Shown here in pieces: positions 35,905 to 45,365 of a stretch of 64,000 bases of DNA (position 1 is its first letter; each line of letters begins with the position of its first letter). Source of the DNA: Moorena bouillonii PNG (GTDB lineage: Bacteria; Cyanobacteriota; Cyanobacteriia; Cyanobacteriales; Coleofasciculaceae); the NCBI RefSeq assembly GCF_001942495.1, contig NZ_MKZS01000001.1, positions 7,242,184-7,306,183 on the forward strand, read 5' to 3'. The position numbers and the translations under genes were made by a program. The notes under the pieces are model-generated. The model worked only from the letters and a program-made list of their open reading frames with translations, was not told the origin of the DNA and ran no database searches.

Positions 35905-35931
35905 TGTTCGCGTAGCGTAGCCCTTCGGGCT
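35905..35931. repeat. Palindromic repeat TGTTCGCGTAGCGTAGCCCT...
   Basis: TGTTCGCGTAGCGTAGCCCT followed by TCGGGCT is the intergenic twin of the copy inside tnpB (17713-17742). The 35640-36065 gap shows no gene otherwise. Confidence 0.75.
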
Positions 35932-36065
35932 AATCGATATTGATCACAAAACCAGGCTAATCATTCCCGATGTTCCTGTAACTAGCATGTAACTAGGGTT
36001 TATGCATCCTACCAGTTATCCAATCTCCAATTCCCAATCCCCAAGTAGCAAGAAGAACTTGAATT

Positions 36066-38351
36066 ATGGGTTCCCAAGGAGCTTATAAGCCATCCCTATC
36101 TAAGCATAGTGGTCAACAGCAGTATCGATCTTCTCCACAACTAACAGGAGGAGCCTATGAGTTGGAAGCCAGCAAACTCGATCTGCGTCGTATATTAGCT
36201 GCTGCTCGTCGTCGAGCTGTCTTGATGGCAGGGGTGGCCCTTACTGTGACATCCGGAATTATTGCCAAAACCTTAAGTGCAGTTCCGATCTATGAAGGCA
36301 AATTCCAGCTGTTACTCGAACCCATATCTGGTGAAGATCCGTTGGAGTTGCAGGCAAAACCCGGGGTACATAGCATTGCTGCTCCAACTAAAAGTTTCGA
36401 CTATGACACTCAAATTCAGGTATTAAGCTCTCCTCAGGTTATGTCTGAGATTGTGGAGCAAATTCAAACCCAATATCCAGAAATAAACTATCATACTCTC
36501 CGGGAAGGAATGATGGTATCCCGACTGCGAGAAACCAAAATTTTAGAAGTTGCCTACCAAGATTCAGACCCCGAAAGAATTCAATTTGTTTTGGAAAAGG
36601 TTGCTCTGGGCTACATCGAGTACTCTAAGCAACAACAACAGGCTAGCATCAAACAAGGCATTCAATTTGTCTCGAATCAGCAGCCGAAAATACAAGGACA
36701 AATTAATCAGCTTCAGCTACAACTCCAGCAACTCCAGCAGAAGTACAACCTGATTAATCCACAACTTCAGGGTGAACTGTTGACGAATCGGGTCAATGCT
36801 ATTGTCGAACACAGACAAGCTACCCAAACTCAGCTGCGAGACACGATTATACTGTATGGGAAACTCAAAGGTCAGTTGGGGCTATCCTCACAGCAAGCGG
36901 AAGCAGTAGCTAACCTGATCGCAACACCCCGTTATCAACAATTGCTCAACCAACTTTCTAAAGTAGAAGGTCAGATGGTGTTGGATTTAGCAGAGTTCAA
37001 GGAAAACCAATCTACCTTTGAAGGATTAAGGCAACAACAGCAAAATTTACTCCCCCTGTTAAGCCAGGAAGCAGAAAAGGTGATAAATAGCCGTATTCAG
37101 GAGTTGAGTGGCAATGCTCCATCGGCTTCCTCAAGTACAGTTCGCCTGAATTTGATTCAGCAGCTAGTAGAGACAGCGAACCAAATTAAGGTTTTAGAGA
37201 TGCGCCAGGTCGCAATCGCTAAAGGGGAAAGTCTGATCAGTGAAAAACTTAAACAGCTAGCTGTGATTGCCGATCGATATACAGAACTCAAGCAGAAGAT
37301 TGAGGTAGCAACAGAAAGCCTAAACCGCTTTGAGTCAGTTCGGGAAACTTTGGAACTTGAATCAGCTAAAACCAGTATCCCTTGGCAGACAATTGTTGAG
37401 CCGCAACAACCTGAAAAACCAATATCCCCAAATTTGCCTGATACTTTGCTCCTAAGCGCAGCCGCAGGGATAGTTGCAGGTGCCACGGCTGGGTTTTTAG
37501 CAGAAAAGTTACATCATTTACTTAACAGCACTGACGATATCAAAGAGTATACTCGCTTTCCAATATTAGCAACAATCCCCTTTAACAAAGAACTCCAGAA
37601 ATGCACTACCGTTACTGGTGTGGGCATAATACCCGAGCCAGAAGCCTCAGCTCCACAACTCGGTGTGGGATCTGGTAGTTACCAGATTTCTCCTGTTTTA
37701 GAGGCGTTTCGCTCTCTCCAAGTTAATCTCCAATGTCTGTATTCTGAGAAACCCATTAGCGCTATAGTGGTAACTTCTGCTGAACCAGTAGATGGTAAAT
37801 CCACTACGGCTATATTCTTAGCCCTGGCAGCAGCAGCAATGGGGCAAAAGGTTTTACTGGTGGATGCTAATCTGCGCTTTCCTCAGATTCATCAGAAGAT
37901 GGATTTACCTAATTTATGGGGACTGAGCGATGTTATTTCTAGCGAAATCAAGGTTGATGATGTTATTCAGCGATCGCCTCTAGAGGAAAATCTCTGTGTT
38001 CTAAGTGCTGGTCAAATTTCCCCCGACCCCACCAGGCTTCTCAATTCCCCAAAGATGGAGAATTTAGTTCAATATCTCAAAGAGCGGTTTGAGCTGGTAA
38101 TTTTTGATACCCCTCCCCTACTTGGTCTGGCGGATGCTAGACTTCTGGAGCCTAATACCGATGGGATATTGATGGTGGTAGGTTTAGGGAAAGCTAAGCA
38201 AATTTTGTTCAAAGAAGCTCTCTCGGAATTGAGAATTGCTCATAGCAGAGTTTTGGGTATTGTTGCTAATGGTTTAAAAGGTTACACTACCGGTAGCTAT
38301 GATTACTATCATTATTACTTCGGCAATACTCTTGAGGAAACCAAAGTTTAG
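36066..38351 (+). CDS. Wzz-type polysaccharide co-polymerase / BY-kinase
   Basis: The 761-residue protein joins an N-terminal Wzz domain (first membrane helix about 50-72, VLMAGVALTVTSGIIAKTLS; coiled-coil periplasmic part about 190-440; second membrane helix about 460-480, TLLLSAAAGIVAGATAGFL) to a C-terminal BY-type tyrosine kinase. That domain shows SAEPVDGKSTTAIFLAL (Walker A, K578), VLLVDANLRFPQ (Walker A') and VIFDTPPLLGLADA (Walker B). The tail is a tyrosine cluster (SYDYYHYYFG) for autophosphorylation. Such proteins control chain length and export of exopolysaccharide. The glycosyltransferase upstream fits that setting. The Walker A residue before GKST is Asp where Gly-Glu/Gly is common. 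Confidence 0.92.
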   Translation: MGSQGAYKPSLSKHSGQQQYRSSPQLTGGAYELEASKLDLRRILAAARRRAVLMAGVALTVTSGIIAKTLSAVPIYEGKFQLLLEPISGEDPLELQAKPGVHSIAAPTKSFDYDTQIQVLSSPQVMSEIVEQIQTQYPEINYHTLREGMMVSRLRETKILEVAYQDSDPERIQFVLEKVALGYIEYSKQQQQASIKQGIQFVSNQQPKIQGQINQLQLQLQQLQQKYNLINPQLQGELLTNRVNAIVEHRQATQTQLRDTIILYGKLKGQLGLSSQQAEAVANLIATPRYQQLLNQLSKVEGQMVLDLAEFKENQSTFEGLRQQQQNLLPLLSQEAEKVINSRIQELSGNAPSASSSTVRLNLIQQLVETANQIKVLEMRQVAIAKGESLISEKLKQLAVIADRYTELKQKIEVATESLNRFESVRETLELESAKTSIPWQTIVEPQQPEKPISPNLPDTLLLSAAAGIVAGATAGFLAEKLHHLLNSTDDIKEYTRFPILATIPFNKELQKCTTVTGVGIIPEPEASAPQLGVGSGSYQISPVLEAFRSLQVNLQCLYSEKPISAIVVTSAEPVDGKSTTAIFLALAAAAMGQKVLLVDANLRFPQIHQKMDLPNLWGLSDVISSEIKVDDVIQRSPLEENLCVLSAGQISPDPTRLLNSPKMENLVQYLKERFELVIFDTPPLLGLADARLLEPNTDGILMVVGLGKAKQILFKEALSELRIAHSRVLGIVANGLKGYTTGSYDYYHYYFGNTLEETKV

Positions 38352-38413
38352 GAGTGATTGGTCAAGTCGCTTTGCTCCAATTCAAAATTAAAAATTATTA
38401 ATTCAAAATGACA

Positions 38414-38495
38414 ATCAGTGGGGGCTTGTACCCGCCACTGATTGAAGACCACTGATAGCGAGCAATCCCTCGCTATCAGTGGGGGCTTGTACCCA
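38414..38495. other. Nested hairpins with direct repeat CAGTGGGGGCTTGTACCC
   Basis: CACTGATAGCGAG pairs with CTCGCTATCAGTG around six bases (38450-38481), preceded by CAATCAGTGG/CCACTGATTG. The 18-bp CAGTGGGGGCTTGTACCC occurs twice (38416, 38478). Placed after the BY-kinase gene, it may act in termination, though no T-run follows. The 38352-38714 gap shows no gene. Confidence 0.55.
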
Positions 38496-38714
38496 GAATT
38501 AAAAAATTGCCAAATTTCTGATTTTCTTTATTTTGAAGTTTGAATTTTGAATTTTGAATTACCACTAGGGGTCATTGGTCATTGGTCATTTTTAACTACT
38601 CTAATAACAAAGAGTGAATCCTAAAGGAATAACGACAAATAACTAACGACAAATACATCAATGATTCAGTACTCACCAAGGTAGACTTAAGGTGAAGCGA
38701 CTACTGAAGCTGTC

Positions 38715-40820
38715 ATGACTAACCGCCTTGCCCAATCCCAAAGCCTTTATCTACGTAAGCATGCTGAAAATCCGATCGATTGGTGGCCTTGGTGTGAAGA
38801 AGCGCTATTAACGGCAAGAAAACAAGATAGGCCAATTTTCCTGTCTATCGGTTACTCTAGCTGCCACTGGTGTACGGTGATGGAGGGCGAAGCGTTTTCC
38901 CATCAGGCAATTGCCAAGTATATGAATGCTAATTTTCTTCCGATTAAGCTAGACCGGGAAGAAAGACCTGATATTGATAGTATTTACATGCTAGCATTGC
39001 AGATGATGACAGGTCAAGGAGGCTGGCCCCTTAATATTTTCCTGACACCCGATGAGTTGGTACCCTTTTATGGAGGTACCTATTTCCCTGTGGAACCACG
39101 CTACGGACGACCGGGGTTTTTGCAGTTGCTCCAATCAATTCGTCGCTTCTATGATTTAGAAAAAGGCAAGCTTAACAGTTTCAAAGAAGACATCCTGGGA
39201 TACCTCCAACAGGCAGCAGTACTACCGGAATCAGAGCAGCTTGGTGATGATTTGCTCTTTATCGGTGGTCAAGTTAGTGTGGGTGTCGTTAATGCTCTCA
39301 ATCCAGGTCCACGTTTCCCCATGATTCCCTATGCCAGTATGGCACTACGGGTTACTCGCTTCGATTGGGCATCGGAGTATAATCCAGAGCAGGCTTGTGC
39401 AAAGCGGGGACTAGACTTAGCTAAGGGGGGTATTTACGATCATGTCGCTGGGGGGTTTCATCGCTACACGGTTGACCCCACTTGGACAGTACCCCACTTT
39501 GAAAAAATGCTCTATGACAATGGGCAGATTGTGGAGTACTTGGTAGATTTGTGGAGTGCAGGGATTCAGGAAGCCGCTTTTAAACGAGCGATCGCAGGAA
39601 CAGTTCAATGGCTCAAGCGGGAAATGACCGCTCCGAATGGTTTCTTTTATGCTGCTCAAGATGCAGATAATTTCGCGACCCCAGCAGACAGTGAACCTGA
39701 AGAAGGGGCGTTTTATGTCTGGAGTTATTCAGAACTAGAACAACTGCTAAGCCCATCGGAGTTTACAGCAATTCAGGAAGAATTTACTCTGACCAAAGAG
39801 GGCAACTTTGAAGGCAAGAATGTGTTGCAGCGCCGTTACTCAGATCAGTTTTCCCAGAACACTGAAGCTGCTTTGGCTAAACTGTTTGAAGCACGTTATG
39901 GTGCCAAACCGGATCTCCTGGAAACCTTTCCACCAGCCAAGACCAATCAAGAGGCAAAAACCCGGAACTGGCTCGGTAGAATTCCACCAGTAACGGACAC
40001 CAAAATGATTGTTGCCTGGAATAGCTTAATGATTTCTGGTCTAGCGCGAGCCTATAGTGTGTTTCTTGAACCGGACTATTGGCAACTAGCAACTGTTGCT
40101 GCTCAATTCATCCTCAATAATCAATGGGTAGCAGGACGATTCCACCGACTAAACTATGATGGTCAACCGGCAGTGCTGGCTCAGTCTGAGGATTATGCTT
40201 TGTTTATCAAAGCTTTGCTAGATTTACATCAAGCAAGTTTGTCAGTAGAACAACCTTGGGCAAAAGGCCAAGGTTCAAATCTGCAACCGATGAACCTGTC
40301 ACCGGCCAGTTGGTTAGAGAAAGCTGTTAAGGTTCAGGAGGAGTTTGATGAATTGCTGTGGAGTGTGGATAATGGTGGTTACTATAATGCTGCCAGTGAC
40401 CCTAGTGATCAACTGTTAGTAAACGAGCGTAGTTATACGGATAATGCCACACCATCTGCCAATGGCGTAGCGATCGCTAACCTAGTACGTCTGGCTTTAC
40501 TCACTGAAGATTTGCGATACCTTGACCGAGCAGAAGAAGCCTTGAAAGCATTTAGTAGCGTACTCAACACATCCCCTCAATCCTGTCCCAGTATATTTAC
40601 TGCTTTAGATTGGTACCGCAATTGCACTCTGATTCGCGCTGGTGCTGACCAACTTACCTCCCTGATCTGTGGGTATTTCCCCGTCAGTGTTTATCAATTA
40701 GATACCCATCTGCCAGATTCTGTTATTGGTTTAGTTTGTCAGGGACTTAGTTGTAAACCAGCAGCCAGTAACATTAATCAATTATTAGCACAGGTGCAGA
40801 CAAGTCAAACCAGAGCTTGA
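38715..40820 (+). CDS. DUF255 thioredoxin-domain protein (YyaL/SSP411 family)
   Basis: The 701-residue protein has the N-terminal thioredoxin-like DUF255 domain (NRLAQSQSLYLRKHAENPID, SIGYSSCHWCTVMEGEAFS with a CxxC pair, DREERPDIDSIYM, GGWPLNIFLTPDELVPFYGG) followed by a six-hairpin-glycosidase-like region (IYDHVAGGFHRYTVDPTWTV, HFEKMLYDNGQIVEYLVDLW). The family is widespread; its biochemical role is not established, with a redox or sugar-related function suggested. Residues around 512-521 (EQPWAKGQGS) match a dispersed palindromic repeat at DNA level. It is a single gene transcribed toward the convergent ftsI. Confidence 0.9.
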   Translation: MTNRLAQSQSLYLRKHAENPIDWWPWCEEALLTARKQDRPIFLSIGYSSCHWCTVMEGEAFSHQAIAKYMNANFLPIKLDREERPDIDSIYMLALQMMTGQGGWPLNIFLTPDELVPFYGGTYFPVEPRYGRPGFLQLLQSIRRFYDLEKGKLNSFKEDILGYLQQAAVLPESEQLGDDLLFIGGQVSVGVVNALNPGPRFPMIPYASMALRVTRFDWASEYNPEQACAKRGLDLAKGGIYDHVAGGFHRYTVDPTWTVPHFEKMLYDNGQIVEYLVDLWSAGIQEAAFKRAIAGTVQWLKREMTAPNGFFYAAQDADNFATPADSEPEEGAFYVWSYSELEQLLSPSEFTAIQEEFTLTKEGNFEGKNVLQRRYSDQFSQNTEAALAKLFEARYGAKPDLLETFPPAKTNQEAKTRNWLGRIPPVTDTKMIVAWNSLMISGLARAYSVFLEPDYWQLATVAAQFILNNQWVAGRFHRLNYDGQPAVLAQSEDYALFIKALLDLHQASLSVEQPWAKGQGSNLQPMNLSPASWLEKAVKVQEEFDELLWSVDNGGYYNAASDPSDQLLVNERSYTDNATPSANGVAIANLVRLALLTEDLRYLDRAEEALKAFSSVLNTSPQSCPSIFTALDWYRNCTLIRAGADQLTSLICGYFPVSVYQLDTHLPDSVIGLVCQGLSCKPAASNINQLLAQVQTSQTRA
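40248..40276. repeat. Palindromic repeat inside the DUF255 gene
   Basis: GAACAACCTTGGGCAAAAGG + CCAAGGTTC agrees with the 31-bp array unit at 12755 (GAACAACCTTGGCCAAAAGG) except one base over 22 positions and lies in frame. Confidence 0.6.
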
Positions 40821-40851
40821 ATTGTACTCATTTGAAAACAAAGTTGCCCTA

Positions 40852-42582
40852 CTACCGGAAGTTTTGAGACGATGGTGGAATCTGCTCAATGGCAATCAGT
40901 GCTTCTATAACTGATTTGACTAATGGTGCAGCTACGGTAGAACCAAAGGCATTGCCTTGGGGTTCATCCACTACTGCTAAGATGACATAGCGGGGAGATT
41001 CTACTGGCAAAATTCCCACAAAGCTGGTGATCTTGGCATCGCTGTAATAGCCCCCATTAGGACTGGCTTTCTGAGCCGTACCGGTCTTACCACCAATCCG
41101 ATAACCAGGAATACGGGATGCCTTTCCAGAACCATCAGTTACTACAGTTTCCATCATTTCCACCACTGTCCGAGTAGTGTTGGGGGAAAATACTCGTCTC
41201 GGTGCAGGACGGCGTGGTTGCCAGTGGGAATTCCCTTTGGTGTCAAACAGTCCGCGAACCACATGGGGAGTCACTAGCTTACCGCCATTGGCAAGGGCAC
41301 CTAGCATCTGAGTTAGCTGAATTGGGGTTAAGGAAAAGCCTTGACCAAAGGAAGCCGTAGCTGGTTCAATTGGGGAAACTTTAAATTTGTACTTACTTTT
41401 GAGCTGTCCAGCCGTCTCAGCTGGTAACTCAATTCCTACTTTTTGCTTTAAGCCTAGCTTCTCTAACCAGTCATAGTAAACCTCAGGTTTCATCTTTTTC
41501 ATCATCCTCACCATGCCCACATTGCTGGAATGTTGCAGAATCTTGGTGGGATTGATCATCCCGCGAGCGCCTACTGATTTATAGTCATGGTTGAGAATCG
41601 GCCATTCGCCAATTTGAATCTTACCAGTGTCGTTGAACAAGCTTTGGGCTGTAATGATACCAGTTTCTAATGCGATCGCAACGTTTAGGGGTTTGAATGT
41701 CGAACCAGGTTCATACAAGTCTGACAACGCCCAATTTTTAAACAAACTCACATCGAATTTGGAGTACTGATTGGGGTTGTAGGTTGGCTCACAAACTAGG
41801 GCTAACAAGGAACCATTGTGTACATTCATCACTATGATACTGCCACGCTCTGCATTAAACTTCTTGATGGTTTCCTTCAGGGCAGAGCGAGCTGCTCGTT
41901 GCAGGCGACTATCGATAGTTATTTGTAGCCGCAGGTCATCAAGATGCATAAATCCTTCTGGCACATGACCTGGCATCAAGGCTCCATTGCCAGCACGGCT
42001 CAGTCGGATGTTTTTTATCTCCCGTTCTAGGAACTTTTCTTGGGTGTATTCTAGACCCGCTTGACCCAGATGATCGAAAATGTTTACATAACCCACCACA
42101 TCTGATGCCAATTCATTTTGGGGATAAAAGCGGGAGTATTGTCGAATCAACTCTAAACCATCTAAGTTCAACCGAGCAATTTGGTCTGCGATCGCTTCTG
42201 GGATCGTATTGCCCAAGCGAATACCACTCTTACGTTTACCGAACAGCTCCTCCAAATCTGTTGGTGTTTTTTTGATCATCGGAGCCAGCAAAGCAGCAAT
42301 TTCCTGTAAGGATTTTTTGAACAACTTCGGGTGAGCATATAAGGTATAGACAGGTTGGTCGATTGCTAAAACATTCCCCTTGCGGTCAACAATAGGACGG
42401 CGAGGTACAAAGGGCCGCATATAGACCATTTGCTGCCGCCGTGCTTTTTCCTCTAGGGACGATCCCTCTGAAACTTGCAAACGGTATAAATTTAGCAACA
42501 GCCCACTGCCGCCTGCCATCATTATTACCCATATCATTAGCAGTCTCAAACGGTTGTTTCCCAGTGACTTACCGGGCTTCAT
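40852..42582 (-). CDS. ftsI: Penicillin-binding protein FtsI (septal transpeptidase)
   Basis: The 576-residue class B PBP has a short cytoplasmic N-terminus, one membrane helix (about 12-30, LRLLMIWVIMMAGGSGLLLN), the PBP dimerisation domain and a transpeptidase domain with S294 in GSTFKPLN, SSN in LQHSSNVGM and KTGTAQ near residue 500. It cross-links septal peptidoglycan. Its upstream same-strand neighbour is an FtsL-like small membrane protein 113 bp away, the usual ftsL-ftsI order of the dcw cluster. Length is normal. Confidence 0.93.
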   Translation of the reverse strand: MKPGKSLGNNRLRLLMIWVIMMAGGSGLLLNLYRLQVSEGSSLEEKARRQQMVYMRPFVPRRPIVDRKGNVLAIDQPVYTLYAHPKLFKKSLQEIAALLAPMIKKTPTDLEELFGKRKSGIRLGNTIPEAIADQIARLNLDGLELIRQYSRFYPQNELASDVVGYVNIFDHLGQAGLEYTQEKFLEREIKNIRLSRAGNGALMPGHVPEGFMHLDDLRLQITIDSRLQRAARSALKETIKKFNAERGSIIVMNVHNGSLLALVCEPTYNPNQYSKFDVSLFKNWALSDLYEPGSTFKPLNVAIALETGIITAQSLFNDTGKIQIGEWPILNHDYKSVGARGMINPTKILQHSSNVGMVRMMKKMKPEVYYDWLEKLGLKQKVGIELPAETAGQLKSKYKFKVSPIEPATASFGQGFSLTPIQLTQMLGALANGGKLVTPHVVRGLFDTKGNSHWQPRRPAPRRVFSPNTTRTVVEMMETVVTDGSGKASRIPGYRIGGKTGTAQKASPNGGYYSDAKITSFVGILPVESPRYVILAVVDEPQGNAFGSTVAAPLVKSVIEALIAIEQIPPSSQNFR

Positions 42583-42695
42583 AAGGTTTTACCTGACTAT
42601 CATTTTTAACAAATATACTTATCAAGATATACTTAACTGAATATACCATTACAGATTTTTACCTACCCCCATTCGCCCTATACCTAGGCAAAAAA

Positions 42696-43229
42696 CTAGT
42701 AACCCAGGGGTGTGATTTTCTTGGGTTTTGGCTCAGGAGGTTTCGTGAAAGCGGTAAATGGCTGGCGCTGAGGACGTTCAGGAGCTCGTTTGAGAAAAAT
42801 TGTATTACTTGGATTGGGAGTAACCAGCCCTGTAGCTGGATTTTCAGCCTGTTGAGCGAGTTGATCTTTGATCACTTCGGTTGTTGCTGTCATATTGCGC
42901 TCATCTCTTTGCAGCTCCTCTAGCTTACGATACTCTTGGGTCCATTGTTGCTGGCTGTAAACTGTCCAGGAATAAACGGTGACAGCAGTAGCAATTAGTG
43001 TAAATGTTACTATATCTGATCCAAGTTTTAAAAATAGTAAGGCTTTCAAAAAAATTGGTGTTTGCTGCTGCAAAACACTCACATTTTCAACCTTTGGCTT
43101 AGGGTTTTTCGGTGACATCATAGTATCTGTTGGTGGTCGTGCTATCCTAGAACGTTGGTCTTTTGAAATAGCCAATGATTGCTGAGACCGATTTCTTTGA
43201 CTACGAGCAGAGCGAGGAACAGCATTCAT
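42696..43229 (-). CDS. FtsL-like cell-division membrane protein
   Basis: From the ATG at 43229 (TAAGGAG lies 6 bp upstream, better than the ATG at 43256) the product is 177 residues. It has a basic N-terminal tail, one membrane helix (about 62-84, LKLGSDIVTFTLIATAVTVY) and a short coiled coil (QEYRKLEELQRDERNMTATT), then a Pro-rich C-terminus (PKPKKITPLGY). This topology and its place directly upstream of ftsI match FtsL, whose sequence is poorly conserved; the identification rests on topology and synteny. Confidence 0.75.
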   Translation of the reverse strand: MNAVPRSARSQRNRSQQSLAISKDQRSRIARPPTDTMMSPKNPKPKVENVSVLQQQTPIFLKALLFLKLGSDIVTFTLIATAVTVYSWTVYSQQQWTQEYRKLEELQRDERNMTATTEVIKDQLAQQAENPATGLVTPNPSNTIFLKRAPERPQRQPFTAFTKPPEPKPKKITPLGY

Positions 43230-43751
43230 AAAAAACTCCTTAGTTGTTGGAAACACCTATGGGAAACCGGTAACTTTTAATCAGGGCAGGAAAACAATCT
43301 AGTGGCCGAGACTTCAGAGGTCTTAGGCTGGTTAGCTAACTCAAGAAGCGCTGCTGACCAGGATTAACTTGGTAGCAGTTATTACTAGCTAAAAAGATGA
43401 TGCTAGAACGCACCTATCTTAGCATCAGGTCAGATTCAGGAGGAATCGTGAGTTAGGGACAGACGAGGATTTGTGATAGCCTAGAAATTAGTAGTAAAAA
43501 TCAGAAAAAAACTCCTGAGCGCACCCATAACCCTAGCTATCACCCTAAGGTTAGAGCAAAAAACCAATCCCATCAATAGAAATTCCTGTAAATCAATCAC
43601 ACAGCCACACTGATTAATCCAGACGCCACAGGCAGTGCTGAATCGGTTGAGCTTTAGGGCGGCAGCCCCGCGCTGTACCCGTGCTTGGTCAGCGTCTCAA
43701 AGTTACCGTAAGGATAGTGGAGCCTTTATGGTTGGTCGGTTATGCATAAAA

Positions 43752-43839
43752 GAGGTGCGACCCGTGGCGAATTTAATTCGCCTAGCGATGCAGCGCGGTC
43801 TTGGGGGTTCCCCCCACTCGCTATTGCATCAAGACAAGG
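43752..43839. repeat. Dispersed repeat (GGGGGAAACCCCC class), inverted copy
   Basis: It contains AGGTGCGACCCGTGGCGAAT + TTAATTCGCC and GCGATGCAGCGCGGTCTTGG + GGGTTCCCCCCACTCGCTAT + TGCATCAAG, the inverse of the segments at 33878-33985 and 34666-34770. The gap 43257-43942 shows no gene; an open frame at 43635-43868 is repeat-derived. Confidence 0.75.
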
Positions 43840-43942
43840 AAAGCGCACCTTTGGTGAAAACTTTATGATTAAGGCTCCACTAACAATCAGGTTTCGTCTC
43901 TAGGAAGGATAGCCCGGTGATGGAGTGAAACGGAGTCACCAA

Positions 43943-44107
43943 TTAGGAATCCTGGGGGATAGGGAAACGAGCTATCAAGCTTCTAATCAACTCAGAGGGG
44001 GTCATCCCTCTCTTATCGGCCTCCTGTTTTAATTGTCGTTTTTCAAATTCAGTTACTCTGACTATCAACTTTTTATCTTTCATCTTTTCGGTATTTTGGA
44101 TTGTCAT
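43943..44107 (-). CDS. Small ribbon-helix-helix protein linked to tnpB
   Basis: This 54-residue product begins MTIQNTEKMKDKKLIVRVTE and continues FEKRQLKQEADKRGMTPSEL and IRSLIARFPIPQDS. The strand KLIVRVT followed by two helices with GMTPSELIRSLI is the CopG/MetJ ribbon-helix-helix pattern, so it is probably a DNA-binding dimer. It is divergent from the tnpB at 44160 and its start lies 53 bp from the tnpB start, so it may repress that promoter (inference). No strong ribosome-binding site is visible. Confidence 0.8.
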   Translation of the reverse strand: MTIQNTEKMKDKKLIVRVTEFEKRQLKQEADKRGMTPSELIRSLIARFPIPQDS

Positions 44108-44159
44108 ATGGATCCCCAAATGTTAGACTAACAATAGGTCGATAAGCAAGAGGACAAAA

Positions 44160-45365
44160 ATGAGATATGCATATCAATACCGATTAAGACTAGCAAAGTC
44201 GCAAATTGCAAAAGTAGAGAAATGGCTGGACATGTTGCGTCATCAGTACAACTATTTGTTGGCAGACAGGTTTAATTGGTTTGAGCAGAATCGCTGTCCT
44301 ATTAATTCTTGTCCCCTTGTTTGTCATTTACCAGATCTAAGAAATAACCCTGACTACTTTTCCCAGAAGAAAACTCTACCTCAGCTAAAGAAAGATAGAC
44401 CTTGGTATAGTTATATTCACGCTCACGTATTACAGGATTGCGTAAAGAGAGTAGATCTGGCTTTTAAGCGGTTTCTTAAGGGAGATAGTAATGGGAAAAA
44501 GAGCGGAAGACCTCGATTTAAAAGTAAAAATAGATACAAGTCGTTTACTTTTCCTTCTCTATCCAAGAATCCTATAAATGGCAACATCTTGACTCTTCCA
44601 AAATTTGGCAAAGTCAAGATGATTTATCACCGACCTATCCCAGAAGGATTCAAAATCAAAACAGCTACCATAACCCGAAAGGCTGATGGCTACTATGTTA
44701 CGTTGTCAATCCAAGATGATAGTGTTCCAGAGGTTATCCCAGTAGATAGCGTTGAAAATCCCATTGGGATAGATATGGGTCTCAAGTCTTTTCTTGTTAA
44801 GTCTGATGGTTCAGAGGTACCAATACCCCAATACTATCGAAAGGCTCAAAAACGGCTAAAGAAGATCCAAAAAGTTGTTAGTCGGTCTAAAAAAGGTAGT
44901 AACAACAGGAAAAAGGCTGTTAGCAAATTAGGCAAAGCCCATAAAAGAGTTGCTGACACTCGGAAAGACTTTCATTTTAAAACAGCAAAGGGATTACTAA
45001 ACAATCATGATTTAGTAGCTCATGAAAAGTTGAACATTAAAGGTTTAGCGAAAACTAAATTAGCTAAATCTATATTAGATGCTGGTTGGGGTCAATTTCT
45101 GTCTATCTTATCAGTCAAAGCCATAAATGCTGGACTAATCACGAAGGCAGTGAATCCCAGAAATACCAGCCAAAACTGTTCCAATTGTGGAACGAAAGTC
45201 CCTAAAAAATTAAAAGACCGCATCCATTCTTGTCCTCACTGTGGGTTTACAGCGGATCGTGATGTGAATGCGGCAATAAACATATTGAATTTGGCGGTGG
45301 GGCGTCCCGTCAGCAGTAAAGCTTGCCGAGTAACCGTTCGCGTAGCGTCGGGCAAAGCCCGATAG
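44160..45365 (+). CDS. tnpB: TnpB RNA-guided nuclease (zinc-ribbon type)
   Basis: The 401-residue protein carries RuvC motifs GIDMGLKSFL (Asp), a Glu in LVAHEKLNIKGL, a zinc ribbon CSNCG ... CPHCGF and the last Asp in TADRDVNAAINI. All catalytic residues are present. Its C-terminal residues (TVRVASGKAR) and the TAG stop come from a palindromic repeat (GTTCGCGTAGCGTCGGGCAA + AGCCCGATAG, 45335-45364), so the natural tail has been replaced. The omega-RNA would overlap the 3' end and the hairpin at 45393-45411. Confidence 0.9.
   Translation: MRYAYQYRLRLAKSQIAKVEKWLDMLRHQYNYLLADRFNWFEQNRCPINSCPLVCHLPDLRNNPDYFSQKKTLPQLKKDRPWYSYIHAHVLQDCVKRVDLAFKRFLKGDSNGKKSGRPRFKSKNRYKSFTFPSLSKNPINGNILTLPKFGKVKMIYHRPIPEGFKIKTATITRKADGYYVTLSIQDDSVPEVIPVDSVENPIGIDMGLKSFLVKSDGSEVPIPQYYRKAQKRLKKIQKVVSRSKKGSNNRKKAVSKLGKAHKRVADTRKDFHFKTAKGLLNNHDLVAHEKLNIKGLAKTKLAKSILDAGWGQFLSILSVKAINAGLITKAVNPRNTSQNCSNCGTKVPKKLKDRIHSCPHCGFTADRDVNAAINILNLAVGRPVSSKACRVTVRVASGKAR
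45335..45364. repeat. Palindromic repeat at the 3' end of tnpB
   Basis: GTTCGCGTAGCGTCGGGCAA followed by AGCCCGATAG belongs to the same GTTCGCGTAGCG family as 17713 and 35905, and supplies the tnpB stop codon. Confidence 0.7.

Noticed and set aside
36066..38351. Possible natural-product or capsule gene cluster around the BY-kinase
   Set aside because: Only one glycosyltransferase is near and no polymerase, flippase or PKS/NRPS gene is present in the window.
43635..43868. 77-residue plus-strand frame
   Set aside because: Built from dispersed repeat modules; no support as a gene.
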